Of a DNA stretch of 64,000 bases, positions 13,128 through 24,450 are shown in pieces (position 1 is the stretch's first letter; each line of letters opens with the position of its first letter). The notes below the pieces were generated by a model, which was not told where the DNA came from, searched no databases, and saw nothing but the letters and a program-made list of their open reading frames with translations. A program made the position numbers and the translations under genes. The DNA is taken from contig KV424024.1 in assembly GCA_001632435.1 (NCBI GenBank), positions 46,279-110,278 on the forward strand, written 5' to 3'. The stretch is from Calocera cornea HHB12733. Its lineage: Eukaryota > Basidiomycota > Dacrymycetes > Dacrymycetales > Dacrymycetaceae.

Positions 13128-13853
13128 TGCGAGTAAGTCGGACGTTACCAACTTTGAGCGCCGAGTCACCTGCGCGCTTTGCCGCGCTGTATACGTAGGT
13201 CGTCGTTACCGCCAAAGTACACAATCAGAATCCGTATGTCGACAGAGGACAGGGTTGACTCTGAGTGGGAGAGCTCTGCTCTGCGTTGAGTGGTAGCGGA
13301 AGAAAACGAGAGCCGTGATGGAGGGCGGTCAGAAAGCGGGCGGCGTGACCATGCCAATTCCGGACGGTCAATTGAGGGCGTGTTTTTACGTGATGTCATT
13401 TGCCAGACGACTGAATTGCCTAGCACGGGAACGACCGAGAAGATGTCGGATCAATGGCCTCGACGCGGCATGGTTGCCTCCAGTGATCCGAGGGCCACTG
13501 AGAACATTCTGCGAACGAGTCGCGCCCGACCGTGCCAGGGAGGATAGATATTGACTTCATGAGCATGATCGTTCGAAGCCTTCCGCGAAGGGCTATGTTA
13601 GGCAAGCGTGCTGCTCGGGAGCTCCCCAGAACAAACACGATCCGTCAAAGACTGGCTTCGGACCGTGACCGGCGGGCGGAGGCGAAAGTACGACTCTAGC
13701 TCGCGGGACCTGCCATATAAGGTTACCCACATACTTTCTTCCGATATCAGATGAAAGGGTTCGAATTGCGAAATCCCATTCTTCGATTTGTTCTCATGGC
13801 TTCTAATACTAACACAAACACGAGGACCTCTATCATTCATCAAAGACGAGAAG
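13128..13853. other. Spacer between the two chromodomain genes
   Basis: It separates the 5' end of the large chromodomain gene from the 3' end of the small one, both on the minus strand. It presumably carries the promoter of the large gene. Short open frames here overlap each other and show no family signature. Confidence 0.5.
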
Positions 13854-14487
13854 CTATGAACTGGCGCCGTCCTTGGAGACCATGTGGAGATCATGGACCC
13901 CGGATTTGGTGACGCCCTCAACCGCGGCAGAGTCTCCTTCGTCACCGTTTGATCCTACAGGAATCGCCTTCTTGCGTGCATCTGGAACAGCCGGTTGACA
14001 AAGAGCAAAGGGAGATATGAAAACGCTTGCCTATGTACTGCTGGGACGGCTTGATGATCGTTCCCTTGGCGTGTTTCTTGACGTCGCGATCCGAGTCGGT
14101 TGCGGCCCAGAACTCATCAAGAAGCTCGGTAAAGAAGCCATTATCATGCTCGTGACTAGCCCCGAGTAAGATATGAATGATGACAGGGACATTCAGCTCA
14201 CCTGGCTTGATCTTCGGGGTAGCCCACCCACTGATTAAGGTCATTAGGCGCCGTCCGGTGGGACAATGCAGCAGCGACTTACATGGACCTTGTACACCTG
14301 TCATAACGGGTCAATCAATCTACTCCGTTGTCAGCCCGAGGACATACCCATTCAAGTTCACCGCTCTCCGAGTCGTCTCCGGTTGCCTTGGCCTGCGAGA
14401 TGTACTCTTACGTAAATGAATGAGGTCAGCCGGCTTTAGAATGCGTCCGAACTGCCTACCGATGACCAGTTCTTCTTCTGTCGACAT
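13854..14487 (-). CDS. Small stand-alone chromodomain protein
   Basis: Six short exons give about 128 residues; no single open frame shows the gene. Exon 1 (14487 down to 14460) reads MSTEEELVIE. An intron beginning GTAGG rejoins YISQAKATGDD, then ELEW|VYKVH|WVGYPEDQA, where VYKVH is a 15-base micro-exon at 14283-14297. The next exons read NGFFTELLDEFWAATDSDR, then KPSQQYI|DARKKAIPVG, and end SKDGASS at 13854. The final intron uses a GC donor. The Tyr of EYI and the Trp and Tyr of WVGY keep the methyl-lysine cage, but the usual W/Y-E-P segment after the fold is missing and there is no chromoshadow domain. It aligns with the large gene to the left along its full conserved part, including intron positions, so the two are tandem paralogues. 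Partner and target are unknown. Confidence 0.72.
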
Positions 14488-15055
14488 TGCGGTGGGAATC
14501 AGATTTGCAGAGGGGAGTCAGCGGCTGTTCGTGTGTAAGTGCGAGAAAGCTCGTCGAGATTGTGACACAACGTGCAGGCGACTTTCGATGTTCATATCCC
14601 CTTGGCAAGGCGGGGGAGGCCGGAAGCGCCCCCCGCCAATGAGAGCGCCCCCTTGCGGGAGCGGAAGGCAAGCCTCGTATGGACAAGGAACGTGCATGGC
14701 TCAGTTTGACGCATTTCCATTGGGTTGGGCTGTGAGGTATTAACACTAGTCTATCGGTACAGATACCGTTGCACCGATCTAAATCCAAAGGAAGGCTACA
14801 CTATCAGAAGTAAAGTAGAATGGGCCGCGCATTATGTAAGGATAATACACAACCTCGATCGTAGTAAAACACGGGTTGCAATAGTGAGGGCTAGAAAAAC
14901 AGCTTTTGGCTTTAACGAGTGACAACAACACGGGCTTGGTCTACGATAGTTGAACATAAGAGAAACAGACAGCTCGGAGAGCCGAGAATACCACCGGATT
15001 TAGAATTACTGTTGAGACCCAAATCAGGAACCGCCCTTTTGATAACCAGATCATG
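14488..15055. other. Spacer with no gene seen
   Basis: AT-richer DNA between the small chromodomain gene and the stop of the Gln-rich gene. It must contain the promoter of the former and the 3' UTR of the latter. No frame with recognisable content was found. Confidence 0.5.
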
Positions 15056-17158
15056 TTACTGCGGGTTCGGAGGCTGGGAGTGATGCGCATGCGGATGGGA
15101 TTGTTGGGGGATGTGAACCATCCCTGCGTTCTGAGCGTCGAACGGTCCGTCTGGTCGCGGGAACACGAACGAGCTCAAGTCATGAGCGGTGGTCATCATG
15201 TCTGGCGCAGGGTGGATAGAAGCGAGATTTTGGAAGCCGCCAGGGTTCGCACTCTGAGGCATTGCGCCAGTCAGGTGCGCAGGGTCTATGGTCATCGGCA
15301 TGGCCATCTGCTGCTGCATTGGCTGGTTGGTAACCTGCTGAGGCATCACTTGCTGAGGCATGACCTGTTGAGGCATAATAGCCTGTTGGGGCATCATTTG
15401 CTGGGGCAATGCTGGCGGAGGCATCGCAGCCTGGGGGACAGGCTGCGCCTGCGCATGCCCGTTTTGTTGTAGAATGCCCGTGGCGGAGCGCATGATGTCT
15501 AATTCCGACGCGTGCAGGCCGACGGTGTTGATCGCCTTTGTGATGAGCAGACGCGCGGTGACGATGACTTCGTTCATGGGGATGCTGGCGATCGAGACGG
15601 GCGCTTCGGCTGTACCCTGAGCCTGGCGGTCCGCAGCCTGGCGCGCCGCCTCTTTCACGACCCGTTTTGAGGCGGCGATGAGCTCGTTGAAGTCCATCGG
15701 GAGAGGTTCCAGGGAAAATGCGACATAATTGAACGCCTGGACAGAGCGGGACAGGACCTCCTGTTGCTTCGCCAGAGAAGCCTGTCTCTGCCTCGCGGCT
15801 GCCTCGGGCATGCCGGGCGCCATGGGGACCGTGGCCTCCTGGGCGATGTGCGCCGCGGCCATCTCGAGCACGAGGCGGATCTGGCTGTTCTCCTGCTGCT
15901 GCGCCTGGGTGATCGACCTCGGGATCTTGGGCACGGGCGGGACGTCGGACTCGGAGGTGAAGGCGGTGGACATTGTGTGGCTCCTGTTGCGGCCCGAGAG
16001 GGGCGGGGCGGAGCTGCTGACGGTCCCTGCGGACGGCCGGCGGGTCTTTTGCAGGGAGAGCGGCTCGCCCGCGGGGAGCTCGATGACCTCGAGCTTGAAG
16101 GTGTGCGCGACCTTCTGGTCGGTGTCGTTGCTCGGGAAGCTGACCTCGGCGGTGATCTCTCCGCCTCTGTCGCCCGGGCTGGGCGTGCCGACGAGCTCGT
16201 TGTCCTTCCACTGGAGCCAGGGCGGGAGGGCGGGGGAGGTGAAGGTGGGGTGCATGGAGCTCCTGGACTGCTGTGGATCCCATATGCTCGGGCTCCAGCG
16301 CCACTCGAGGCCGATGTACGCGACGCCCGCCGGGGTGCCCGTGATCCTGCGCTGGTACTCGCGGAAGCTCCAGCGGCCGTCCGGCGTCTTCTTGGCGTGT
16401 ATGTTCCAGATGTGGTTGCCCTTGGACTTGCTCTTCCGGCCGTCCTCGTTGTACCGGGAGATGTAGGGCTGGCTCCAGAGGTAGGTGCGGACCTTCTTGA
16501 GCGGGAGGACGGACTCTGTGAACCCCTGCCTGTTGAGCTCCTCGACGAAGGCGTTGGTGAAGGCCTGGATGCGGAACTTGAACGGGCGGAAGTCGGGGCT
16601 CTCGTCGAGCTTCTGCATCTTCTTGGGCATGAGCGCCTGGTGGATGAGCTCGCCCTTGCCGTCGGTCATGTCGAGGTTCGAGCAGAGCCGGTTGAGGAAC
16701 TCGAAGAAGACGCGGTCGACGTCGGGCTTCATGTCCCCGGGGATGGTGTTGGCGTGGGAGATGACGTGGCCGGGCTCGCCCCGGCGCTTGGTGCCGCTGC
16801 TGCTCCGGCTGAGCGTCTTAGCGCCGCCGCCGCCGGCGGCCTGGCTCTCGCTGGCGCGGCGGGACCCGCTGCCCCCGACGTACGCCTCGACCTCCTCCTC
16901 CTCGTCTTCCGCATCGCCGTCCTCTCCGTCCGCCGAGCTGACAGGGCTCATGCGGCCCGTTCGGCCCAGGCGGCTGCTCAGGTCCGCAAAGTCCATCAGC
17001 CCCCCGCCGAGGGCGAGGCCGATGGTCGGCTGGCTCGGCTGGCGCGAGAGCGGCCGGCTCGGCACCTCGCTCTTGACCTTTGCGGGCGAGTAGCCCTCGG
17101 AGGAGGAGGCGGACGCGTCGAGCATGGCAAAGTTGAAGGTGGCCCCTGCCTGCTGCTG

Positions 17159-17189
<31 letters not shown>

Positions 17190-19071
17190 AGGATGCCGGC
17201 CAAGGGCGGTGCGGGGGGGACGATTTCCTGGCCTGGCCCCGTGGGGCTGGAGAATCCCGAGCGGGCCGGGAGCGGCTTGATGTCTGTTGCTTTGGGCACG
17301 ACGGAGAGGGATGCCTGACGGCGGGGCCGTTTCTGCACGCCGGAGATGCGCGAGGCCGAGCGCGAGAGGGAGGGCGCAGAGCGGTTGTCGGGCATCATCG
17401 GCTGCGCCGCCACCTGGCTCTGCTGCATCATGCTCGTGGGCATGGGCGTCGTGCCCGCTTCGGCCATGCCGTGCCCGTTCAAACTCAGCCCCGCGCTGCC
17501 CAGCGCGTTCCCGGCCCCGTTCCCGCTGCCGTTCACCGGGCCCGGCTCCTGGTGCATAAGCACCTGGTCCTGCATCATCCCCTGCCCCTGCTCCATCATG
17601 CCCCCCTGCATGTCCAGCCCAATGTGTGGCCACTCGACATTCGGACTGGCAAAGCCGAACTCGTGCGCGGGGTCCACAAAGAACGGCTGGACGGCGAACG
17701 CGCTCGCGCTCCCGGGGTCCGCAGAGCTGGGCGTGTCGAGGCCCATGGCGTACGCGTCCTGCTGGTGCGGGAGGAACTGCTCCTGCTCGCCGCCCGCGCC
17801 CGCGGAGAAGGTCGGGAAGGGCTCGGCGCCCAGCGGCGCGTCGTACCCCAGGGAGGTGTAGCCCTGGCCGAGGGAGTTGACCCAGGTCTGGATGGGGTAG
17901 AAGGAGGGCATCGGGTGCGGGACGTAGTCGACCGGGCTTGCCGGGACGCTGCCGACCGCGCCGGCGCCGGAGGTGTCTATCTGGAGGTGCTGGAGGCGGG
18001 AGAGGGAGAGGCTCGGGCCGGATTTGGTTGAGGGGGCTTTGGGCTCGGAGACGAGGTTCGGGACGATGGTCGCGTTTGATATTGTCGGGATGCGCGGGGG
18101 GATGGGCGAGGCGAGCGGCTGGTCCTGCACGGTGGTGCCGTTCTGGGAGGGGAGGTCGTGCATGGATGGGAAGGAGTGGGCGTGGACGAGCTGGGGCATC
18201 TGGGGCTGCTGGGCCAGCTGCTGGGGCGGCGGGAGCATGCCCTGCTGCTGCGGGCTCTGGCCAAAGTGCGGTGCCTGGCCGAACCCCTCGTCCTCGTCGT
18301 CCTCGTCGTACCAGTCTGTCATGCGCATGCTCTTGGCGAGCCGGCCGCTGTCCAGGTCGACCTCGACCTCGTCCCAGTCCGAGAAGCTCGCGGAGCGCTT
18401 GAGGCTGCGGGCGGAGCCGGCGATGGAGGGCGCGGAGAAGTTTGGGTAGGGGAAGGAGAGGGGCGGGGAGGAGGTGGACGAGTCGATCGAGTTGGACGCG
18501 CTGTGCTGCTTGCGGTAGGAGGAGACGCTGCCTGAGCGGGAGCTGCGTACGCTCGGGCCTTCGGGAGGCGCGGGGTGCACCGTCGCTGCGGGTGGCGGCG
18601 GGGGCGCCTGCTGCTGCACTGGCTGGACGGGCGGTGCGGGTGCGGGTAGGGCGATGCCGACGTGCTGGAGCTCCTTGGACACGGTCTGGGTGTCGCCGTG
18701 GAGCATGGCTGCACGCATGGCCTCCAGCTTTGCCTGCATCCTATTACCAAAAGCGGATGCGAGTTAGCAGGGATGGTTCCCGATAGGCGCAAGGGGAAGA
18801 CGGCGCACTGGTCAAAGTAGGTGTTCACCGCGTCCTTGTCGTGCTCGTTGATGATGCTGTGGGCTGTGGCGGCGCCGGCGGATAGGCTGCCGATGTCTGG
18901 GACGGTGCCCTCGAGAGGGGAGTGTATTGTGCTGTGGAAGCGGGAGGATATGCCGAGACCGTGCTGGAACGCGCCCGTCAGCTCGTCCGTCGCCGAGTCG
19001 TCCTTGTGGGGGAGGGCGGCGGGTGCGCCGTGTGTGGGCGGGGACGCGGCGGGGGTGGAGGCGAATGACAT
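15056..19071 (-). CDS. Large Gln/Pro/Ser-rich nuclear-type protein, conserved core
   Basis: Two exons give about 1,310 residues. The first starts at 19071 (MSFASTPAAS) and contains DAVNTYFDQ; the second runs open from about 18739 to the stop at 15056. The N-terminal half is low complexity (Gln, Pro, Ser) with an acidic stretch. A conserved-looking core near residues 750-900 reads VFFEFLNRLCSNLDMTDGKG, FVEELNRQGF, VRTYLWSQPYISRYNEDGR and NHIWNIHAKK. Immediately after it, PPWLQWKDNELVGTP followed by HTFKLEVIELP resembles a putative Ig/cadherin-like fold. The C-terminus is rich in MPQQ repeats. Composition suggests a transcriptional or signalling regulator acting in the nucleus, but I cannot name the family. 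GC content is much higher than in the flanking genes. A long frame on the opposite strand (15764-18031) is a shadow of this biased composition. Confidence 0.85.
15335..15415 (-). repeat. MPQQ-coding tandem repeat
   Basis: Imperfect repeats of about 15 bases encode successive MPQQ(V/A) units in the C-terminal tail of the Gln-rich protein. The region is likely length-variable between strains. Confidence 0.8.
17157..17189 (-). repeat. Ser-Gln hexanucleotide microsatellite
   Basis: Five consecutive copies of a six-base unit (CTCTGG on the plus strand) encode alternating Ser and Gln inside the Gln-rich protein. Confidence 0.85.
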
Positions 19072-19982
19072 TGGGCGGGGTGGGGGGTGGGCTGTGGGGG
19101 GTGAGTGCGTTGCGTGACGGGTGGCCGGGTGGCCGGGTGGCCGGGCGAGCGCGGGTCGGTGGTGACCCTCTTCGGCGGGGAGGCGACGGGCGGCTCTTGC
19201 TCGCTACGTGGGGAGGGGAGCAGCGCGGAAAGCCGCGGGGCGGGGGGCGGGGGGCGGGGGGCGTGTGTGAAAGAGGTGTGAAGAGAGGGCCCGGGGTGCG
19301 GGGAGCAGAGCTTATAGATGAATGGGCGGGGGAGGCAAGGAGGGCAAGGCAAGGAGGACGACGGGCGACGGGCGACGGGCGAGCGCAAGGGGGCAAGGGA
19401 TGCGCACGGATCCGGTCGACTCGCTTTGGCACGGGGAAGGGGACGGGACGGGAGGGAGGGGAGGCAAGCAACGGACGGGCGGAACGCAGGCCTCGCTCCT
19501 TACACTGCACTCCTGCCTGCAGCATGCCATGCACGCACCCACCCCGGTGGCGGTGCCTGCAGACCACTGAGGGCACAAAAGCTTCGTGTCCTTCCTTCCT
19601 CCTTCCTTCACGCAGCCGCATACGCGGGCAAGGGCACCGATGCTTTGCATTCTGACCCTGCCCTGTCAGAAAAAACATGTCCACTGGAATCCCGTGCGAG
19701 ACACCCCGCCCACGGGTGCGTGCCGGGCCCGTGCCAGCCATGCGCACCTCAGACCTGGTCTCCCCGCCCGCCAGGGCCCAACCCACCCCAGCCCAGCCCA
19801 GCACTTCGCAATCTCAATCTCGCCATGCAGACGGGACGGGTCCCCGGAGGCAGATCCCATCTTTCTGCACAATATTCAATTGATCCCGGGCTGAGCGGAG
19901 GCAGCTGCACGCGACCGGGACCCGAGCCGGGCCAGACCCCTGCTCCTTCCAGAGCCCGCAGACTTGCAATCAGCAATCTCTG

Positions 19983-20021
19983 CTCCTGGTCCTGGTCCTG
20001 GTCCTGTCCTGGTCCTGGTCC
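19983..20021. repeat. CCTGGT simple repeat
   Basis: Six or seven near-perfect copies of a six-base unit with one interruption, in the GC-rich region upstream of the Gln-rich gene. Confidence 0.85.
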
Positions 20022-23000
20022 GTGCAGCCTGCGAGGTAGAGGCGCGCGGGTGGGAAACGCGGCCCCGGGCTCTGTTTCATCGGTCATTGGTCATTGTCTC
20101 ATTGACGACAGGAACACTCCCTCCGGGGGCCCTCCGGGTCCTCCCCTTGCCCAGAGTCACCTCCAGTATCTGGCTGAGACGTCGACGCAGGGTCGGGAGG
20201 GGATGCGATGTCGGGAATTGAGGAATGCATTGGTCCAGGACATGTTGCTTGACATGCAGCGCTTCACTTCAGACTTCGATGGATTAAGCTGCGCTTCTGC
20301 ACTTCTGCGCTTCTGCACATCTGGAAGCACGGGAGCGGGGAGCGCCGGGCTGCCCACCGTCCTTTCCACCAACCAACCGGCGTGCGGACACCCGACTTCC
20401 CAGCACACCCCAGCTCCAACAGCAACCGCAACCGCAACAGCCACCACCGCGAATGAAATGAAGTTGCGCGGTGCGAAATCCCCCCCTCCGCCCGTGCACA
20501 GGAATGGTGCGGGGAATGTATTCCGTCTTCATCTGACACCTGCGCCGCGTCCGTCCGTACCCACGGCCCATCACCCGCCGTAGCTGGAGCAGCCTGAGGC
20601 CCAGGACCAGCGCTGCACAGTAACGAGTGGAGGGCCCCGCTGACACCAGGTCTCGCCCGCCGTTGCTGTACATTTCTGCCAGCCACCTGCTGTCTCAGCG
20701 ATGCTTAAACAGTTGAACGCAGAGCAGGGCAAAGCCAGGCTGAAGCATTGACTACTCACTCAGTCCTCTCCCCCGCCCACCTGAGAACATACACCTGCAG
20801 CTGCGGCCTGCCCAGTACTGGAGTGCTCCCAGCAGAGCAGCCGGGTTCGCTCAGTCGAGAAGCACGCAAAATCGGCGAGCCTCTGGCCTTCCCAACCACG
20901 CAACCCGATCGCCCGTGACGTCTGACAGCCTGAGGCCCGTCGTCATCCGCCTCGGGTCCCAGAGCCCATGGGCCGAGCCTGAAGGAAGCCGCCGCGCCCC
21001 GGTCGGCCGTGCCTTAATATGACCACACTGGCAGACCCCGTTTGCCCCCGCTCCCGCTTCCGCTTCCGCGCCGACCCGTCTCCGTCATTCCGTGCGGGTG
21101 CTGTTACAGTAAGCCGAGGGGGAGCTGGGGGCCGGCTCTGGGAGTAGCCGGTCGGGCGTGCACGTGCACGTGCACTGATCGGCCGGCTGGGCCGTTGGGA
21201 GGGGTTTCCTTCCCTTGCCTTGGTTATTGCGACCGAGGTGTTTCGTGCGCACGCTGCTGCAGACTTGGACCTTCGCCGTGTACGGAAAAGCTTATTGTCG
21301 CCGACCTTGCTTAACAATGTGATCGGTGAGAGCATCCCAGACCCAGGACTGTACAGCGCCCGCCGGCCGGCCGGCCCTAGCGCTTGAAGCCTGCACGCAA
21401 GCAAGCCCCGTGAGTCCGCCGAGCGAGCGCGGGTACATTACTGGTAGACAACAGGGACAGGGATGAGTATAGTGGATTGTATGCCTGCTCCTACCTGCCA
21501 GGGCAGGTAGGACGGTGATACACCGTACTGTATTGACTGCATCGGCCTGCGGCTCCGGGGCGCTGGTGGGCTACATACAGTAGTACTGAGTACCATCACT
21601 TTCAGGTAAGGGTTACACCGCGATCCATCATGCCGGAGTACAAGCCCGCGCTACTGTAGCCCAGATCATGATTCTCCTTTCATGGTGCGCCGAGACTCCC
21701 CCGCCCGCTCCAGATTACAATCCCGCTGCGTTCAGCGTCCCACCTACATACAGCGCCCGATATTCCCGGCCCAAATCATGGAGATGAGCGCGGGCCCGAT
21801 GTACATATGTGCCCTGGGCGGATCGAGCGCGCGCGAGCTATGTAGCATCGCGGGCCGTGTAAGTAGGCCGTTGGGGTTGCGATACCAGTGTGGGAGGGGG
21901 CGGGGCGCGGTAGTGCTCCATAATAAGGCACGCGGAAGACTGAAGGCGGGAAATCAGAGCGGTACGCTCGCTGGGCGCTGATCGTTCTTTTGCGGGCTGT
22001 TGACCGAACGGCGAAAGGCAGGCGCACTGCGCGAGTGACGTTACCCTTATTACTTACCCTTCCAATTTGCTTGGGGATCCAGGCCGTGCACGCTTCTTTA
22101 CATACCTTTCGCGCGATCAGGACGGAAGAACGTCAGTCGCTGGTCACGATGCTTATTCTGGCGCAAGTCAGATGGGATCTTGTTCTCCTATCTTCCCGCT
22201 TCCCGCATCAAGCGGGATCCGTACATCTCGGTTGCTCATGCGTGGACGGCGGGCTCGCGGGACTACTTACGCTGTGTCGCACGTCTTTGGCATCGAGCTG
22301 CTTTCACCCTTGGCAGCCAGACTTAGTCACTGGAAAGGGCTGGGGCCGGCGGCTTTTGCATGCTCCTAGTGCACCAAACGTCGCAGACGAATATTTCCCC
22401 CTTGTTAGAACGAGATGGCATGCTAGTGTCAGGCCGTCTCCCCGATAGACGATGGTGGCCCTTTACCAGCCTCATCCCAAGCACACCATCATCGCAGACC
22501 CGTGGCAAACGCACTCAGCTCGTCATCACCTGCGGCTGACCGAGCAAAACCTTCAAGTTCTCCCCGTACCATCCTCTGCGGGACCGCCCGCGCGCCGATA
22601 TCGGCGCGCCGTCCGGCACGCCCAGCCCTCGCCGACCGGCATGCATCCCGCCCCTGCGACAAGATGTCGTAGGCGGCTGGCACGCGCACGGGCCGAACCC
22701 TGCGTGTTTCTCCCGCTTCCATTCGAAACCCGACTGCTGCGATCCTCGGTCCCTGAGCAGACGGCCATGGCGTTTGGCATGCATCGTCGATGTCAGCAAG
22801 CGACATTGGTTTGCACATCGCTGTCTATTTCTAAACTGCAGGTGCATGGCACTTTCACCAATAATGGCAGTGTGGCACTGGCCGCTGATATCCAGCTGTA
22901 ATGGTCTAAGCTACTGATAAGGGACCTGGCCCGTGGGAGAGGTCCGTGCGCCCTGGCATTAGTTTAAATAGCTACCTATCCTGTACCTACCCGCCTTACG

Positions 23001-23649
23001 CGTTTGCAACCGACAAGTGACCCCCGTCAACCGCCAAACGCGATCCGCGCTGTCTCCTCCTGCTCCGGTTTTCTTATCAGCTACCTGTCTTGCGAACAAT
23101 GACGGATGCGTTGTGGGGAATGCGTCCACCGCGCAGGAGGAGGGCGTCACGTCTTGCTCCCAAGACATGTCGTCGCATTCGTCCGTCGGAGAAGTGACGA
23201 CGGATGCAGCGTGTGCAGGCCCACGGACACAAGGTTACGGATAGTTGCGGATGGCTTACAATCGCAGGACAAGTGAATATCAACGTCGACCAGCCAGCTT
23301 CATAGCTAGCGCTGTCTGTCGATATTCAAGGAGGCGGGTTCGATATTGCTTGTCGCTTCATTGTTGCATTCACTGTTGGTCTGGCTTGGGACCCAAGCGA
23401 ACGGAGTCGGTCGGAAAGGTGCAATCAGTCGCAGGGATGCGGCGAGCCATTGCGTGTGAGGCGCCAAGAGATGGCTGGAAAACAGCGTTGAACTCTAAGC
23501 TTGGGCCGCCCTGAATCGTCTTCCCTCACCTGCAAGAGCCGAAAATCTGCATGGAAAGATACAGCACATAGGCACTTCCGAAGCTAGTCTCTTCTCAATG
23601 ATATAGCTCGACCCGCTGGCAGCTCACATCTCAGAAGAATATCATTGTC

Positions 23650-23691
23650 GTGAGACGGCAAACTTGCCCCGTGAGACGGCAAACTTGCCCC
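23650..23691. repeat. Perfect 21-base tandem duplication
   Basis: Positions 23650-23670 (starting GTGAGACGGC, ending TTGCCCC) are repeated exactly at 23671-23691. No gene overlaps it. Confidence 0.9.
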
Positions 23692-24450
23692 CTTCGGAGG
23701 TATGTGGTGCCTGCTAGCCTCTCTTCTAATTATTTCGAAGAGTACATGTACCTGCTGCATGTCTTCCGCACGCTCAGGAAAAGACCTCTTGCTTGCACAT
23801 GCTTGTGGTCTGAGCTGTGCTCTACTGTTTTTCGATGTGGAACTGGGTCCGACCTGACAAGCTATGCAGGTAGCTCACTGGCCACCGCTGCATAATGCAA
23901 GCACACTCACCTGGCCCTCCTGGTGGACAACCCCAAGATGGAGTGTGCGTCTCTACCATAAATTCAGCTGGTCAGGAACCGTGCTTGTGATTGCTACTTC
24001 TTGTGGACACGCCTTGCGAAGATGCCTCTTCCCATAGGGCAGCTGCTACAACATGGTCAGCTGACGACCTGAGCCCCGGCCCACCACGATCCGGCCGTTG
24101 TTTGGGAGTCTTAACCTCCACCGCGTGGGAGGTGAGATCCGACTTTCGGCGAAATCGGATAGAGCACTGTAGGACTTCATTGTGATATGGTGGTTAGCTT
24201 ATCGCGAGGTCCAATGCCCTGAACATCCGGAAGGTGGGATTGGTAAGCACACGCTTGGCAAGGAATGCTCAAGAAGCGATTGAGAATACTCTCTCAGGAC
24301 ATGATCCGGAGTAGAAATCGAGTCATCCGCACGTTATACTCTGCGGTTCGCCCCATGAAAGCGTGCGATGTATAAATAGACGATGTCCAAGTCATGTTTG
24401 CTCCTTGCCCGGCTGCGCCCTGAACAAGGCTTCCTCCGCCCTGCATCCAC

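Larger units (their letters stand above)
19072..24450. other. Long gene-poor region, GC-rich at its left end
   Basis: This 5.4 kb stretch begins at the start codon of the Gln-rich gene and ends at the dehydrogenase gene. The first 1.5 kb is very GC-rich, with G-runs and C-runs (19235-19265) and CCTGGT repeats (19983-20021). The long open frame at 19318-20583 has the composition of unselected GC-rich DNA. From about 21 kb the composition becomes ordinary and only short random frames occur. I see no tRNA, rRNA or transposase remnant. A long promoter and leader for the Gln-rich regulator, or a non-coding RNA, would fit, but nothing in the sequence proves either. Confidence 0.5.

Noticed and set aside
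15764..18031. 755-codon frame on the plus strand
   Set aside because: It lies antisense to the conserved Gln-rich gene and has a Gly/Ala/Arg/Leu composition expected from GC-rich shadow frames.
19318..20583. 421-codon frame in the GC-rich spacer
   Set aside because: Low-complexity composition, overlapped by equally long frames in other phases, no recognisable motif.
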